Source: a virus | Virus record (IMG/VR): IMGVR_UViG_3300023103_000067 | Coordinates: 1-41,713 of that record | Reading direction: 5' to 3' (one strand) | Length of the DNA: 41,713 nt | Shown: positions 22,854-31,080 of the stretch, one piece after another | Numbering within the stretch: the first letter of the stretch is position 1 | Layout: each line of letters begins with the position of its first letter | Program-made: the position numbers and the translations under genes | Notes under the pieces: generated by a model | Database searches by the model: none | Told to the model about the DNA's origin: nothing | Seen by the model: the letters and a program-made list of their open reading frames with translations, nothing else

Positions 22854-24581
22854 CTAAACCATTCGAAGGCCACGGGTCTCGTAGACCGACCGTTGCGGGC
22901 CGACGTCCTGAGCCGCGATGCCGAGCGCCATTGTCAGCGCCGCGATGCCGTCGATCCGCTGTGTCGAATACTTCTTCGACGGCTTGATGTTGCCAGCCGC
23001 GTCCTGTTCGACTGCGACCGCTTGGGCGTGGCGACGAAGCACCGGGTGTCCGCCGTGGTGGAAGCCGTTCGACAGGACCAAGCGCTCCAGCTCTTTCGCT
23101 GGTCCGGACATGGACACGAAGCCTTGGCCGAACGGCACGACCGGCAGGCCTTCGCCGTCCAGCTGGACGATGGTCTCGGTCGCGTCGAACCGGTCGATCG
23201 CCAATCCGCCCTGGTGGGCCTCGCGCTTCTCGCCATAGAAGGCGACCTTGAACTTGCTGGCGTCCGCGATGACCTGCGCCCGGATGGCGCCGTGGTCGAT
23301 CACATTGCCCGGCGTCGTCAGCAGAGCGCCCTGGGCGACCAGGTCGGCATAGGGGACCTTGTCCCGCACGCCGTGCGCCTTGATCAGATCGCGTGGTTTC
23401 CAGAACCGCGACAGGACGATGGGGACGTCGATTCCGTCCTGTACGGGGAACCACCATTCCAGCGCAGACAGATCCTGTGTCGCCGACAGGTCCAGCCCGC
23501 CGAAGCATCGCTTTCCCAGCAGCTTCGCTTCCAACTCATTCCAGGGCGTCGGCCCCACGCAGTGATCCCAGCCAAAGCGTCGGCCCTCGTCGTCGACGCC
23601 GTCGATGGGAAGCCAACGCACGGCTTGGTCGGTCCACTGGTTGAGGCGATAGCGGCGGAAGTCGTTTTCCAGACGCGGGGATGACCGGGCGCGATTGAAG
23701 TCCTCGCGGAAGATGTCGGCCTTGACCGACTTGTCCCAGTTGGGGTTCGCCTTCTTCCAGGTCTCCTCGTCTTCCCAGTTGTCGTCGTTCGCCGCGGCGT
23801 AGATGACGACCAGCGTCGCCGGATCGTCGATCTCACCCGAGAGGATCGACTGGCACTCGGCATAGACTTCCTCGCCATGCGAGCCCTTCACGCCCGCCGT
23901 CGAGATCATGACCTCCAGCGGCTGACGGCGCGCAGCGGCGCTGTCGTGCACGAAGGTATAGAGGTCGCCGGACTTCCATTCGTGGACTTCGTCCCCGACG
24001 AGGCCCGACATGTTCAATCCGTGCTTGCCCTGCGGCTTTCCCGACAGCGCCCGGAACGAGGCGTTCAAGGCAGGGCAGTAGATGGCGGTCTTCAGCGTGT
24101 CGATGTGCTCGCCCAGCTCGGGCGAATAGGCCACCATGGCGGTGGCCTTGTTGAACACGATGCTGGCCTGTTCCTTCTCCGATGCGATCGAGAAGACCTG
24201 ACCGCCCATCTCGCCGTCGCCAAGCAGCATCAGCAGGGCGATGCCGGCGGCCAGTTCGGTCTTGCCGTTCTTGCGCGCCACCCAGATGTAGCATCGGCGA
24301 TATCGGCGACTGCCGTCCGCGCGCTTCCAGCCGAACAGCGGACGGACGATGTCGTGTTCCTGCCAGTCCTCCAGGATGAAGGGACGTCCTGCCCACTCCC
24401 CCTCGGTCAGCCTCAGGCGTGTGGCGAAGAACCGGACCGCAGCGTCGGCGGCCTTTTCGTCGTACCAGTAGTCGCCGATCCGCCAGACGCCGGCGGCCTC
24501 GTCGAACCATGCGTCGCGGTACAGTTTCCGCTGTAGCGCCAGCGGCCTCTCCGGTTCCGCCCACTTCCTCGCGGCGGCCAT
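22854..24581 (-). CDS. Terminase large subunit
   Basis: A 575-residue ATPase-nuclease. The Walker A variant VARKNGKT is at residues 101-108, Walker B LVGDEVHEW has the catalytic Glu198, and the nuclease part has GGLDLSATQDLSALEWWFPV with Asp364 and Asp370, plus a third acidic residue in STQRIDGIAALT near the C-terminus. This is the HK97/Terminase_1 type. It packages and cuts concatemeric phage DNA. It follows the small subunit by 4 bases and precedes the portal. Confidence 0.94.
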   Translation of the reverse strand: MAAARKWAEPERPLALQRKLYRDAWFDEAAGVWRIGDYWYDEKAADAAVRFFATRLRLTEGEWAGRPFILEDWQEHDIVRPLFGWKRADGSRRYRRCYIWVARKNGKTELAAGIALLMLLGDGEMGGQVFSIASEKEQASIVFNKATAMVAYSPELGEHIDTLKTAIYCPALNASFRALSGKPQGKHGLNMSGLVGDEVHEWKSGDLYTFVHDSAAARRQPLEVMISTAGVKGSHGEEVYAECQSILSGEIDDPATLVVIYAAANDDNWEDEETWKKANPNWDKSVKADIFREDFNRARSSPRLENDFRRYRLNQWTDQAVRWLPIDGVDDEGRRFGWDHCVGPTPWNELEAKLLGKRCFGGLDLSATQDLSALEWWFPVQDGIDVPIVLSRFWKPRDLIKAHGVRDKVPYADLVAQGALLTTPGNVIDHGAIRAQVIADASKFKVAFYGEKREAHQGGLAIDRFDATETIVQLDGEGLPVVPFGQGFVSMSGPAKELERLVLSNGFHHGGHPVLRRHAQAVAVEQDAAGNIKPSKKYSTQRIDGIAALTMALGIAAQDVGPQRSVYETRGLRMV

Positions 24582-24585
24582 GCCG

Positions 24586-25143
24586 TCAGTTCAAAAAGCC
24601 GGTCGGCGCATCCACAGGCGCCGCCGGCTCGGCGGCAGGCGTCGCCCCGGCAGGCTTGTCCGCAGGCTGATCGAACAGCCCGCCGGTCCCATGGACCGCG
24701 CGCGCCGCAATGATCCGCTGCCGTTCTGCCGGGTTCAGGCCGAACCGATCCTCTACGGCCAGCAGCTGCCGTTCCAACCGGTCCGCGATCAGGAAGTTCG
24801 GGTCCGCCCGACGCAGCGTCCCGCCGGTCGTGGTTGAAGCGTCATAGGTGAAACCGTCCTTGTCGAGCGACTTACGCAGTTTCAGCCAGGCGGCGAAGTT
24901 CCGGCAGTAGCGGGCGAAGGCCATTTCGTCCGGAGCCTGCAACAGACGCGCCGCGCGGAGCCCGGGGGCCATGCGCTTCCAGATCACCAGGCCTTCGCCG
25001 GTAAGCCATGATGGCGCCGAACCCTTGGCGTCTTCGACGACAACGGCGGCGGACGCGACGGCGGGTTTCGGTTCCCGCACGCTGCGGACCGCGGCCTTCT
25101 GCGATTTCACTGCGCCTGCTGCTGGCTTGGGTCCGCGCGTCAT
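24586..25143 (-). CDS. Terminase small subunit (P27 family)
   Basis: A 185-residue protein. The basic N-terminus (MTRGPKPAAGAVKSQKAAVR) is followed by the helical core: WLTGEGLVIWKRMAPGLRAA and DEMAFARYCRNFAAWLKLRK, then GTLRRADPNFLIADRLERQL and FGLNPAERQRII. The 'R.nP....l......l....eFGltP.sR.ri' arrangement is that of P27-family small terminases. It binds the packaging start site. ATG at 25143 is preceded by GGGGAGGG 5-6 bases upstream. It lies between the HNH gene and the large subunit. Confidence 0.88.
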   Translation of the reverse strand: MTRGPKPAAGAVKSQKAAVRSVREPKPAVASAAVVVEDAKGSAPSWLTGEGLVIWKRMAPGLRAARLLQAPDEMAFARYCRNFAAWLKLRKSLDKDGFTYDASTTTGGTLRRADPNFLIADRLERQLLAVEDRFGLNPAERQRIIAARAVHGTGGLFDQPADKPAGATPAAEPAAPVDAPTGFLN

Positions 25144-25199
25144 GGTCACCCTCCCCAACAAAAAAAGTTTCCGGAAACTCGTGAAAACCTGCGCGTCAC

Positions 25200-25619
25200 T
25201 CACCCGCCGGTCCGGAGCATGGGGCTCCCAGACTTTTGACCCCCCCACCCCCTCAGGGGTTCGAGGCCGAGGCGGACCGCGAGGTCGTCGAGGGCCATGC
25301 GGCTCTTGCGTTCGAGGCGCTGTTTCCACCCGTCGTGGCAGGGCTTGCAGCTGCTGATCCAGTACGTCCGATTCCAGAACACGGCTTGGTCGCCGCGATG
25401 CGGATAGAGGTGGTCGGTCAGCGTCGCGGGCTCGACCTCGCCCGCCAGCTCGCAATACCGACAGAGCGGATGATGCGAGAGGTGACCGGCTGAGGCCTTG
25501 TCCCATCGTGAGGTGTAACCACGCTCCCGAGCCGAACCGCGACGGTCGTCCGCCGCTTTGTTCGAAGCAGCGCGATCGACGCGACCCGCAGGCCTGAAGC
25601 GTCCGGGCATGTTCCCCAT
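25200..25619 (-). CDS. HNH endonuclease, packaging-associated
   Basis: A 139-residue protein with zinc-binding pairs CRYC (53/56) and CKPC (91/94), and the HNH core with His70 (LTDHLYPH), Asn83 and His95. It is next to the terminase genes, as HNH nucleases are in HK97-like phages, where the nuclease assists terminase in DNA cutting. Several starts are possible (25637, 25619, 25610). I chose 25619 because the GGGGG stretch is about 7 bases ahead and the N-terminus MGNMPGRFRPAG has the basic character of this group. It is the first gene of the late block. Confidence 0.85.
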   Translation of the reverse strand: MGNMPGRFRPAGRVDRAASNKAADDRRGSARERGYTSRWDKASAGHLSHHPLCRYCELAGEVEPATLTDHLYPHRGDQAVFWNRTYWISSCKPCHDGWKQRLERKSRMALDDLAVRLGLEPLRGWGGQKSGSPMLRTGG

Positions 25620-25639
25620 GCCGACCCCCAGACACACGA

Positions 25640-25668
25640 AACCCGCCTCGGCTGGGCCAGGGCGGGTT
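25640..25668 (-). terminator. Terminator between early and late leftward operons
   Basis: An 8-bp perfect stem (AACCCGCC / GGCGGGTT) with a 13-nt loop lies about 50 bases after the stop of the 310-residue gene. Read leftward it is followed by TCGTGTGTCT. It has the same stem core as the hairpin at 544-571. It separates the early operon from the HNH/terminase block, so a late regulator may have to overcome it. Confidence 0.6.
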
Positions 25669-25719
25669 CGCGACGCAGTTCGTGCTGTGGGCTGAAGGTG
25701 CTGTTATCGAGCCGGTCTG

Positions 25720-26652
25720 TCAAGCGTCTCTGGCGACCCTGTCCCCAAGAAGGCTTAGGGCGTCCCTCAGCTTCGACGTCAGAAGAGCACGCCGCGAGGA
25801 AGAGGTGGTCAACGTCGAGACCGACCGCGCCTCGCCAGCGACCGCCCTCAAGGCGAACAGGGCATCGGACCCGAGGGCCACGCTCACCATCCCTTCCCAC
25901 TCCCGCACCTTGCCGTTGAGGGCGGCGGCGCGCTGGGCTCGCCGCGCATCGGCGTACATGTCGCGCTGGGTCTGGACCCGGTCCGTGTCCGCCAGGCAGG
26001 ACTTGAGCGAGGACGCAGCCAACTCGAACCGGTCGCGATAGCGGAGCCCTACGGCCAGCAGCCGCGCCGCCTCCTGTCTCGCCGCCTGATCGCGGCGCAC
26101 CGCATCGTCATGATCCCGAGGCGTGAAGCTGCCCCGCTCATGCAGCAGCTTGAGACCGTCCCGTGCGCGCAGGCGGGGCTGGACCTGACCGCGCCGCTTC
26201 TCGACCAGCGAACCGGGTTCGTCACCTTCGCGCAGGGCGTCCAGCGTCTGGGCCTCGGCCATCCGAATGGCGGCCTGCCGCTCGGCCAGCGCCTTGGCAC
26301 GCTCGGTCTCGACCGCATGCCGCATCCCATAGGCCCGACCCAGATCGGCGAGAGCGGTCTGGCGCATGACGGGCGTCCGGTCCGGGCGGATCAGAGCGGC
26401 GCGCGCCTTGGCCTCCAGCGCGTCGGCGTCCTTCAGCGCCTTGGCCTGCGCCTTGGTCGGCGCCGCGACCTCCTGGCCGTCGTTCAGGGCGGCGATGCGG
26501 TGGCGGTCCAGCTTCGCCCGCTTGCGCAGTTCGGCGGCCTTGGCCCTCGCCCGGGCCGCCGGCCCGAACTGGACCAACTGCCCCTCAGGGGCTCCGGTCT
26601 GAGGACCGGTTTCGTTTTCAACTCTTTTGATGGCTTGAGCCATTTTCAACAT
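25720..26652 (-). CDS. Highly charged helical protein at the early/late boundary (310 aa), unknown
   Basis: A 310-residue protein I cannot assign. It is rich in Ala, Arg, Glu and Lys, with long helices (ARARAKAAELRKRAKLDRHR, ALKDADALEAKARAALIRPD) and a C-terminal segment (VREWEGMVSVALGSDALFAL, LRDALSLLGDRVARDA) distantly like DUF6456-type regulators of alphaproteobacteria. It is the last gene before the terminator and late genes, the position where many phages keep a late-gene activator or antiterminator; I suggest that role only as a hypothesis. ATG at 26652 or 26643. A dispersed palindrome at 26209-26221 encodes DEPGS. Confidence 0.6.
   Translation of the reverse strand: MLKMAQAIKRVENETGPQTGAPEGQLVQFGPAARARAKAAELRKRAKLDRHRIAALNDGQEVAAPTKAQAKALKDADALEAKARAALIRPDRTPVMRQTALADLGRAYGMRHAVETERAKALAERQAAIRMAEAQTLDALREGDEPGSLVEKRRGQVQPRLRARDGLKLLHERGSFTPRDHDDAVRRDQAARQEAARLLAVGLRYRDRFELAASSLKSCLADTDRVQTQRDMYADARRAQRAAALNGKVREWEGMVSVALGSDALFALRAVAGEARSVSTLTTSSSRRALLTSKLRDALSLLGDRVARDA
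26209..26221. repeat. Dispersed palindrome copy 5 (CGAACCGGGTTCG)
   Basis: Exact copy inside the 310-residue unknown gene, read as part of DEPGS. Confidence 0.85.
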
Positions 26653-26790
26653 CCAAACCCCTGAAAGGGGACACACTCGAAATCGCCGCCGAAACGCACC
26701 GCACTCCTCACCCCGACCCACCTCCGGACAGACACAGACGAACAGACCCGTCCGCATCCAACCCGCTCCGCGCCGGGGCGCACCCGCTCG
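26653..26790. other. Non-coding leader of the 310-residue gene
   Basis: This 138-bp stretch holds no gene that I can support. A small hairpin (CCCCTGAAAGGGG, 26658-26670) lies just upstream of the start at 26652 and could affect translation. No clear promoter was found. Confidence 0.4.
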
Positions 26791-26985
26791 CTAGGTCCCC
26801 AACACCGGCGGAAGGTCTGGACTGTCTGGACTGTCTGTCACGTCAACAAAATCAATGACTTGCCGACAGACGGTTACAGGCCGACAGACAGTCGCCTTTG
26901 TCTGTAATCGCGCGCCGGGCGGGCGGGGGCCTTCTTGCTCGACCGGCGGAAGGTCTGGACTGTCTGTCACTGTCTGTTCCTTCAT
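26791..26985 (-). CDS. Possible 64-residue peptide coupled to the helicase
   Basis: An open frame beginning at an ATG that shares a base with the helicase stop (TGATG). The product MKEQTVTDSPDLPPV ... VTDSPDSPDLPPVLGT repeats the peptide TDSPDLPPV near both ends because the DNA itself carries a direct repeat. I recognise no domain. It may be a genuine small coupled gene, or the open frame may be a by-product of a repeat-bearing regulatory or replication region. Confidence 0.35.
   Translation of the reverse strand: MKEQTVTDSPDLPPVEQEGPRPPGARLQTKATVCRPVTVCRQVIDFVDVTDSPDSPDLPPVLGT
26804..26976. repeat. 25-bp direct repeat with CTGTCTG iterons next to the helicase gene
   Basis: The 25 bases at 26804-26828 recur exactly at 26942-26966. 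Each copy ends in ACTGTCTG and is followed by another ACTGTCTG (26830-26837 and 26969-26976). One inverted copy, CAGACAGT, lies between them at 26885-26892, beside several CGACAGAC units. The array lies just downstream of the primase/helicase genes. It has the look of an iteron or regulator-binding array, but no AT-rich unwinding element was found. Confidence 0.65.
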
Positions 26986-28733
26986 CAGTCGAAAGGGGTG
27001 TCGTCGTCGGGCGGGAAATAGCCGCCGGTCGAACCGCCGCCGGCGCCCGACCCCGAACCCGGTTCGTCATCGGTCGAGGACCGCGCCCGCTTGTCGTCCT
27101 CCAGTTCCTGCGCCGTCTTCAGCCGCGCGCCCTTGCGCAGCACCCGGCCCGCACCATCCAGCCCGTCGCGCAGGATCTGGCGCTCGCCCAGGGCGGTACC
27201 GAAGGCGCGCTGGGTCATCACCTTGGCGTCGGGGTCCTGCCCGGCCATCCACGCCTTGAAGGAATCGTAGAACTCGCTGGCCAGTGTCCGGGCCTGAGGC
27301 TCCACCACCACGCGGTCGGCCAGCCATTCGCCGAACGGCGACGATCCCTTGCGATAGTCCTCCAGCGCCTGCGCCACCCGCGTCGGCGGATCGAGCCCCT
27401 TGGCCAACCAGTCGCCGACGCCCGCCAGCAGCCAGTTCAGGATGCCCGGCCCTTCGTCGTGGGCCAGGATCTTGTCGAAGTCCTTGATCCGGTCCTTGGG
27501 CGCGACCCGGACCTCCCACAGCACGATGTTGACGCGCCGCCAGATGCCTTCGTCATCGCCCTTGATCACCGGCCGGGTGTTGCACTCCAGCTGGACCTTG
27601 CCCTTGGGCATGAACTCGAACTGTTCCTGCCGCAGGCGTCGGGCCGTCAGCGGCGCGCCCCCGGTGAAACTCTTGATCATGGCCTCGGCCAGCTTCGCCC
27701 CGCGGGGCGGTTCGGCCGTGCACACCATCCGGGTTTCGCCGGCCAGTCGCGCGACGTCCGATGACGCATCCGATCCCGATCGCTGGCCGGTGTCGAGGAA
27801 GGTCTTCACATCGGCCGTGGCGGCATAGTCCCCGACCGTTCGCCGGATCGCCCCGATGAAGGTCGACTTGCCGTCGCCGCCCAGCCCCTGGTGAATGAAG
27901 AAGGCCTGTTCCGAGGTGTCGCCGGTGACGCCGTATCCGCTGATGCGCTGCAGGAAGGCGCGCATGGCCTCCGTGGGCTGCCATTTGGCCAGCGCCGCCT
28001 CCCAGCGCTTCGCCGTCGCGCCGGGGTCGTAATCGACCTCCATCAGGCGGGTGATCCGGTCGGCGGGATCATGGGCGCCGCGGAACCGGACGGCCCAGCC
28101 TTCCGCCCCCTTCACATAGCGCAGCGTGCCGTTGCGCACGTTGAACGACAGGGGATCGCAGTCGAACACGTCCAGTTCGACCAGCAGGTAGGATTCCGCC
28201 TGCCGCAACATGGCCTCGGTCCGCCCGGCGTTGCCGCTGGACCGCGCGAACTCATAGAATTCGGCGACCAGCGCCGGGACCTTGTCCTTTTTGCCCGACC
28301 GCTCGGCCCCGGCGTCCAACAGGGCCTCGCGCCGGTCGGCCTCGGCCTGATCGGCGGAGGCTTCGCCCCCAACCGTCGCCGACGCAGACGCCGCATCCGG
28401 AGGCGCAGCCTTCCCCTTCTTTCCCGCCGCGTGCTCGGCCATGGCCTGAGCCTGACCGAACAATCCCTCGGCCACCTTGTGCGCCAGCTTGCGCGCCAGC
28501 GACGGCCCATGCGCCAGGTTCCAGCGGCGCCCGTCGAACGCGATCCAGCCGTGGTCGCGCAGGTACAACAGGCGCGCGCCGTCCAGCACGATCTCCCCGT
28601 CGTCGCCGAACACCCCTCCGGCATAGCGGATCAGGCGCTTGGCGTTGCCCAGGTCGTTCAGCTCAAACCACATCAGTTCGCGCGGGTTCGGCGCCTCGCC
28701 CAGACCCGCACCTATGTTTGCCCCGGCGCTCAT
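26985..28733 (-). CDS. P4/D5-type replicative helicase-primase
   Basis: A 582-residue protein. An N-terminal region (about 25-110) is D5_N/DUF3854-like, and the SF3 helicase core has Walker A GLGGDGKST at 283-291, then a Walker B-like segment and TAEPPRGAKLAEAMIKSFTG. Next come FEFMPKGKVQLECNTRPVIK and RRVNIVLW, which are characteristic of the phage/plasmid primase P4 C-terminal family. The C-terminal tail is Gly/Asp-rich. The start overlaps the Toprim gene stop. It would open and unwind the phage origin. A dispersed palindrome (27054-27066) in the tail encodes DEPGS. Confidence 0.9.
   Translation of the reverse strand: MSAGANIGAGLGEAPNPRELMWFELNDLGNAKRLIRYAGGVFGDDGEIVLDGARLLYLRDHGWIAFDGRRWNLAHGPSLARKLAHKVAEGLFGQAQAMAEHAAGKKGKAAPPDAASASATVGGEASADQAEADRREALLDAGAERSGKKDKVPALVAEFYEFARSSGNAGRTEAMLRQAESYLLVELDVFDCDPLSFNVRNGTLRYVKGAEGWAVRFRGAHDPADRITRLMEVDYDPGATAKRWEAALAKWQPTEAMRAFLQRISGYGVTGDTSEQAFFIHQGLGGDGKSTFIGAIRRTVGDYAATADVKTFLDTGQRSGSDASSDVARLAGETRMVCTAEPPRGAKLAEAMIKSFTGGAPLTARRLRQEQFEFMPKGKVQLECNTRPVIKGDDEGIWRRVNIVLWEVRVAPKDRIKDFDKILAHDEGPGILNWLLAGVGDWLAKGLDPPTRVAQALEDYRKGSSPFGEWLADRVVVEPQARTLASEFYDSFKAWMAGQDPDAKVMTQRAFGTALGERQILRDGLDGAGRVLRKGARLKTAQELEDDKRARSSTDDEPGSGSGAGGGSTGGYFPPDDDTPFD
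27054..27066. repeat. Dispersed palindrome copy 6 (CGAACCCGGTTCG)
   Basis: Exact copy in the 3' end of the helicase gene, read as part of DEPGS. It is about 80 bases from the iteron-like array. Confidence 0.85.
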
Positions 28734-29959
28734 GCGCACTCCCCCAGATAATCGTTGAAATCCATGCCGGCGGGCGGGGCGATCACACGAACCGGGTTCG
28801 CCCCCGCCGCCTGCCAATGCTGTTGCGCCAGGGCGCCGCTGATCCGCGCCCGGTCGTCGGCGTCCAGACGCCGCTGGACCGAACGCCCGCCGGGGCCACG
28901 CGCCGCCACCTCGACCGGGCTCATGTCCCGATCGACGGCCAGCAAGACCTCGCCCGCGTCGGGCCAGGTAAAGGCGGGCGCATCCAGATCGGCGGACGGC
29001 GCGTCGACGTCGTACCGGTTGCGGCTGTCGCTCGACCATCCGCCGGATAGGGCGCGCAGGCTCAGCGCCGCCGTCATCCGGGGCACGACGCCGTGGTCGC
29101 GAAAATGGAATTCGGCGGCCGATCCGACCGTCTCGATGCCCTCGCCATTGATCAGGGGGCGGGCCAGCCAGTCTCCCGTGTTGGGCGACAGCCAGGCCCC
29201 GCCGGGGCGGCCATGACCGGTCTGGGGACCCAGCATCATCTTGGCGCGCTTGACCCGCGCCTTGCCTGATCCGTCGGCCTTCAGGAAGGTCGCGTGAACA
29301 CCGCCGGTGCGGCCCTGCGGCGTTCGCGGCGCCGCCAGCATCCCGGGCAGCACCAGACCCCGGCGACCGCCTGACAGGGGGATAGTGCGCATATCGGGCG
29401 AAAGCCGCTGCCACATCTCATCGGGCACGACGCCATAGAAGATTTCGGGGTGATAACGCAGCTCGGCGCACATGACCCGGCGCACGGCGTCGCCGATGCC
29501 CCGCGCGGCCAGGTACCGATCGACCAGCGACCCGGGGCTGATGTCGCGCGCTTCGCGCCACAGCTTCGCCGCCGTCTCGGCCTTGCGCGCATCGTCCTGG
29601 TCGGGCGTCCGTTCTCGACGGCCATCGGCCTTGTGCACGATCTCGGCCCGGGCCGGCGGCGTGTATCCGGGGCCGGCGAAACGTTCGGCGATCTCGCGCG
29701 GCGTCCCGCCCCGCAACAGCTGCTCCAGACGGATCGCATCGCCGCCGCGCGCGCATTCGCCCGACCCCGCGAAACAGCCCCAACGTCCCTTGTGGTCGTC
29801 GACCCAGAACGGGCCGTCCTTCAGCTTGCCCTTGCCCGCCTTGCACACCGGGCATGACCCACGCAGCCGCGTACCGACCTTGCCCAGTTTCCCGCCGGCG
29901 ACGTCGGACACCCTGACGGCCTCACGGGCCTTGTCGAACAGCTCGGACAGGTCGGTCAT
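28730..29959 (-). CDS. Zinc-finger Toprim primase
   Basis: A 409-residue protein. An N-terminal CHC2-like zinc ribbon uses Cys36, Cys39, Cys62 and Cys69 (CPVC...C...C), followed by a linker and a DUF7146/Toprim-like domain with NGEGIETVGSAAE (Glu near 273) and VLLAVDRDMSPVEVA (DxD). It should make RNA primers for replication, working with the helicase encoded next to it. ATG at 29959 overlaps the methyltransferase stop (ATGA). A dispersed palindrome at 28788-28800 encodes GANPVRV near the C-terminus. Confidence 0.9.
   Translation of the reverse strand: MTDLSELFDKAREAVRVSDVAGGKLGKVGTRLRGSCPVCKAGKGKLKDGPFWVDDHKGRWGCFAGSGECARGGDAIRLEQLLRGGTPREIAERFAGPGYTPPARAEIVHKADGRRERTPDQDDARKAETAAKLWREARDISPGSLVDRYLAARGIGDAVRRVMCAELRYHPEIFYGVVPDEMWQRLSPDMRTIPLSGGRRGLVLPGMLAAPRTPQGRTGGVHATFLKADGSGKARVKRAKMMLGPQTGHGRPGGAWLSPNTGDWLARPLINGEGIETVGSAAEFHFRDHGVVPRMTAALSLRALSGGWSSDSRNRYDVDAPSADLDAPAFTWPDAGEVLLAVDRDMSPVEVAARGPGGRSVQRRLDADDRARISGALAQQHWQAAGANPVRVIAPPAGMDFNDYLGECA
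28788..28800. repeat. Dispersed palindrome copy 7 (CGAACCGGGTTCG)
   Basis: Exact copy near the 3' end of the Toprim primase gene, read as part of ANPVRV. Confidence 0.85.
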
Positions 29960-30684
29960 GCCGCCACCATCGTGACGTTTTCGGCCAGCCGTCGGCGAGC
30001 CGCTTCAGCCATAGCGGGATCGATCTCGGCGCCCACATATTGGCGGCCCAGCATCTTACAGGCCTCGCCAGCCGAGCCTGACCCAGCGAAGAAATCGCCA
30101 ACGAGCCCACCGGGCGGGCAGCTTGTCCGGATCAGAATCTCGAGGAACGGGACCGGCTTTTCGGTCGGGTGGATCGCCCGGCCGTGCATTGACCGCATGG
30201 GGATGACCGACCGCATGATCCGCGGGCCGCCATCGACGCTTTCGAATGGGGCGGCCTCGATCTGGCCCATCTGTGTGGGGCGGGTCTTGCGCCGACGGAC
30301 CGACTTGCGTTCGGCATCGGCCGTCGTCTGAACCTCGTTGTAGACGGCGGACCAAGGGCTGTCGGCCCGGTAGAACTGAACGGCATGTTCGTGAACCCGC
30401 TTGAAGCGGTCGGCGTGGAACCCAGACCCATTGTGCTTTTCCCAGATGAGGTCCTGGGCCAGGCGCCAGCCTGCGGGCGTGCCGGTGCGCAGGAAATACC
30501 GCATAGACCCGAACACCCACATCGAACCCGTCGGCTTCAGGCATCCGCGCGCCACGGTCTCCCAGCCTCCGACAATCCGATCCCATTTCAGGGACGTGTC
30601 GCCGTAGGGCGGATCGGCGATGATCAGGTCGAACGGGCCTTGGGCGGCCATCAGGGCGCGGCAGTCGCCGGTCAGCACAGTCAC
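29956..30684 (-). CDS. Beta-class DNA adenine/cytosine-N4 methyltransferase
   Basis: A 242-residue enzyme with the motif order of beta-class amino methyltransferases. The catalytic DPPY (residues 24-27, IIADPPYGDTSLKWD) comes first and the SAM-binding FFAGSG (198-203, GDFFAGSGSAGEACKMLG) is near the C-terminus, preceded by HPTEKPVPFLEILI. The start is GTG at 30684, overlapping the HNH stop. No restriction partner is clearly recognisable, so it is probably an orphan enzyme protecting phage DNA or changing host methylation. The recognition sequence is unknown; GANTC, the host CcrM site, is only one possibility. Confidence 0.88.
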   Translation of the reverse strand: MTVLTGDCRALMAAQGPFDLIIADPPYGDTSLKWDRIVGGWETVARGCLKPTGSMWVFGSMRYFLRTGTPAGWRLAQDLIWEKHNGSGFHADRFKRVHEHAVQFYRADSPWSAVYNEVQTTADAERKSVRRRKTRPTQMGQIEAAPFESVDGGPRIMRSVIPMRSMHGRAIHPTEKPVPFLEILIRTSCPPGGLVGDFFAGSGSAGEACKMLGRQYVGAEIDPAMAEAARRRLAENVTMVAA

Positions 30685-31037
30685 GCCCGCGTTCCCTCGA
30701 CATAGAGGTCCGGCTGACCCTTCGTCCGGTGACGGGTGATCGCGGCATTGTGGGCGTGCTGACGGGCGTCATAGGTCAGATGGCAGCGCTGGCACATGGC
30801 GCGCAGGTTCGGCCGGTCACCCGGCTCGCCGTTGTTCTCGGGGTCCTGATCCAGATGCGCGGTCGTCAGCACGACATTCGATCCGGTGACCGGATGCGGC
30901 TGGCCATGGGCGGCGCGGCAGTCCGGGTAAAAGCCGGGCGAGCCTTCGCAGCGCCATCCGGCGCGCGTCCGCACTTCCTCGCTGATGGACTTCCAGTCCG
31001 CGGGATAGCGCGCTTTCTCTGAGGCTCGGATCGGCAT
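30681..31037 (-). CDS. HNH endonuclease (early operon)
   Basis: A 118-residue protein with a zinc-ribbon HNH arrangement: Cys30 and Cys40, then VLTTAHLDQDPENNG (His61), RPNLRAMCQRCHLTYD (Asn77, Cys82, Cys85, His86). The Asn and final His complete the nuclease core. It precedes the methyltransferase with a 4-base overlap. An HNH nuclease beside a methyltransferase can be a restriction pair, a replication-associated nuclease or a homing-like enzyme; the sequence does not decide. It differs from the packaging HNH at 25200. Confidence 0.82.
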   Translation of the reverse strand: MPIRASEKARYPADWKSISEEVRTRAGWRCEGSPGFYPDCRAAHGQPHPVTGSNVVLTTAHLDQDPENNGEPGDRPNLRAMCQRCHLTYDARQHAHNAAITRHRTKGQPDLYVEGTRA

Positions 31038-31046
31038 GGTCTGAAC

Positions 31047-31073
31047 GGCCCCGGCGGATCACCCGCCGGGGCC
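31047..31073. terminator. GC-rich hairpin between DUF2303 and HNH genes
   Basis: A perfect 11-bp stem (GGCCCCGGCGG / CCGCCGGGGCC) with a 5-nt loop fills the 43-bp gap between the two genes. There is no T-run on either strand, so it is more likely an attenuator, an mRNA stabiliser or a Rho-assisted pause than a strong intrinsic terminator. Confidence 0.45.
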
Positions 31074-31080
31074 TCTCTCG

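Noticed and set aside
25160-25180. AGTTTCCGGAAACT inverted repeat followed, leftward, by seven T residues, as a terminator upstream of the small terminase
   Set aside because: Only about five weak pairs around a CCGG loop would form, and it lies directly before the small terminase start, where termination would be counter-productive. At most a mild pause.
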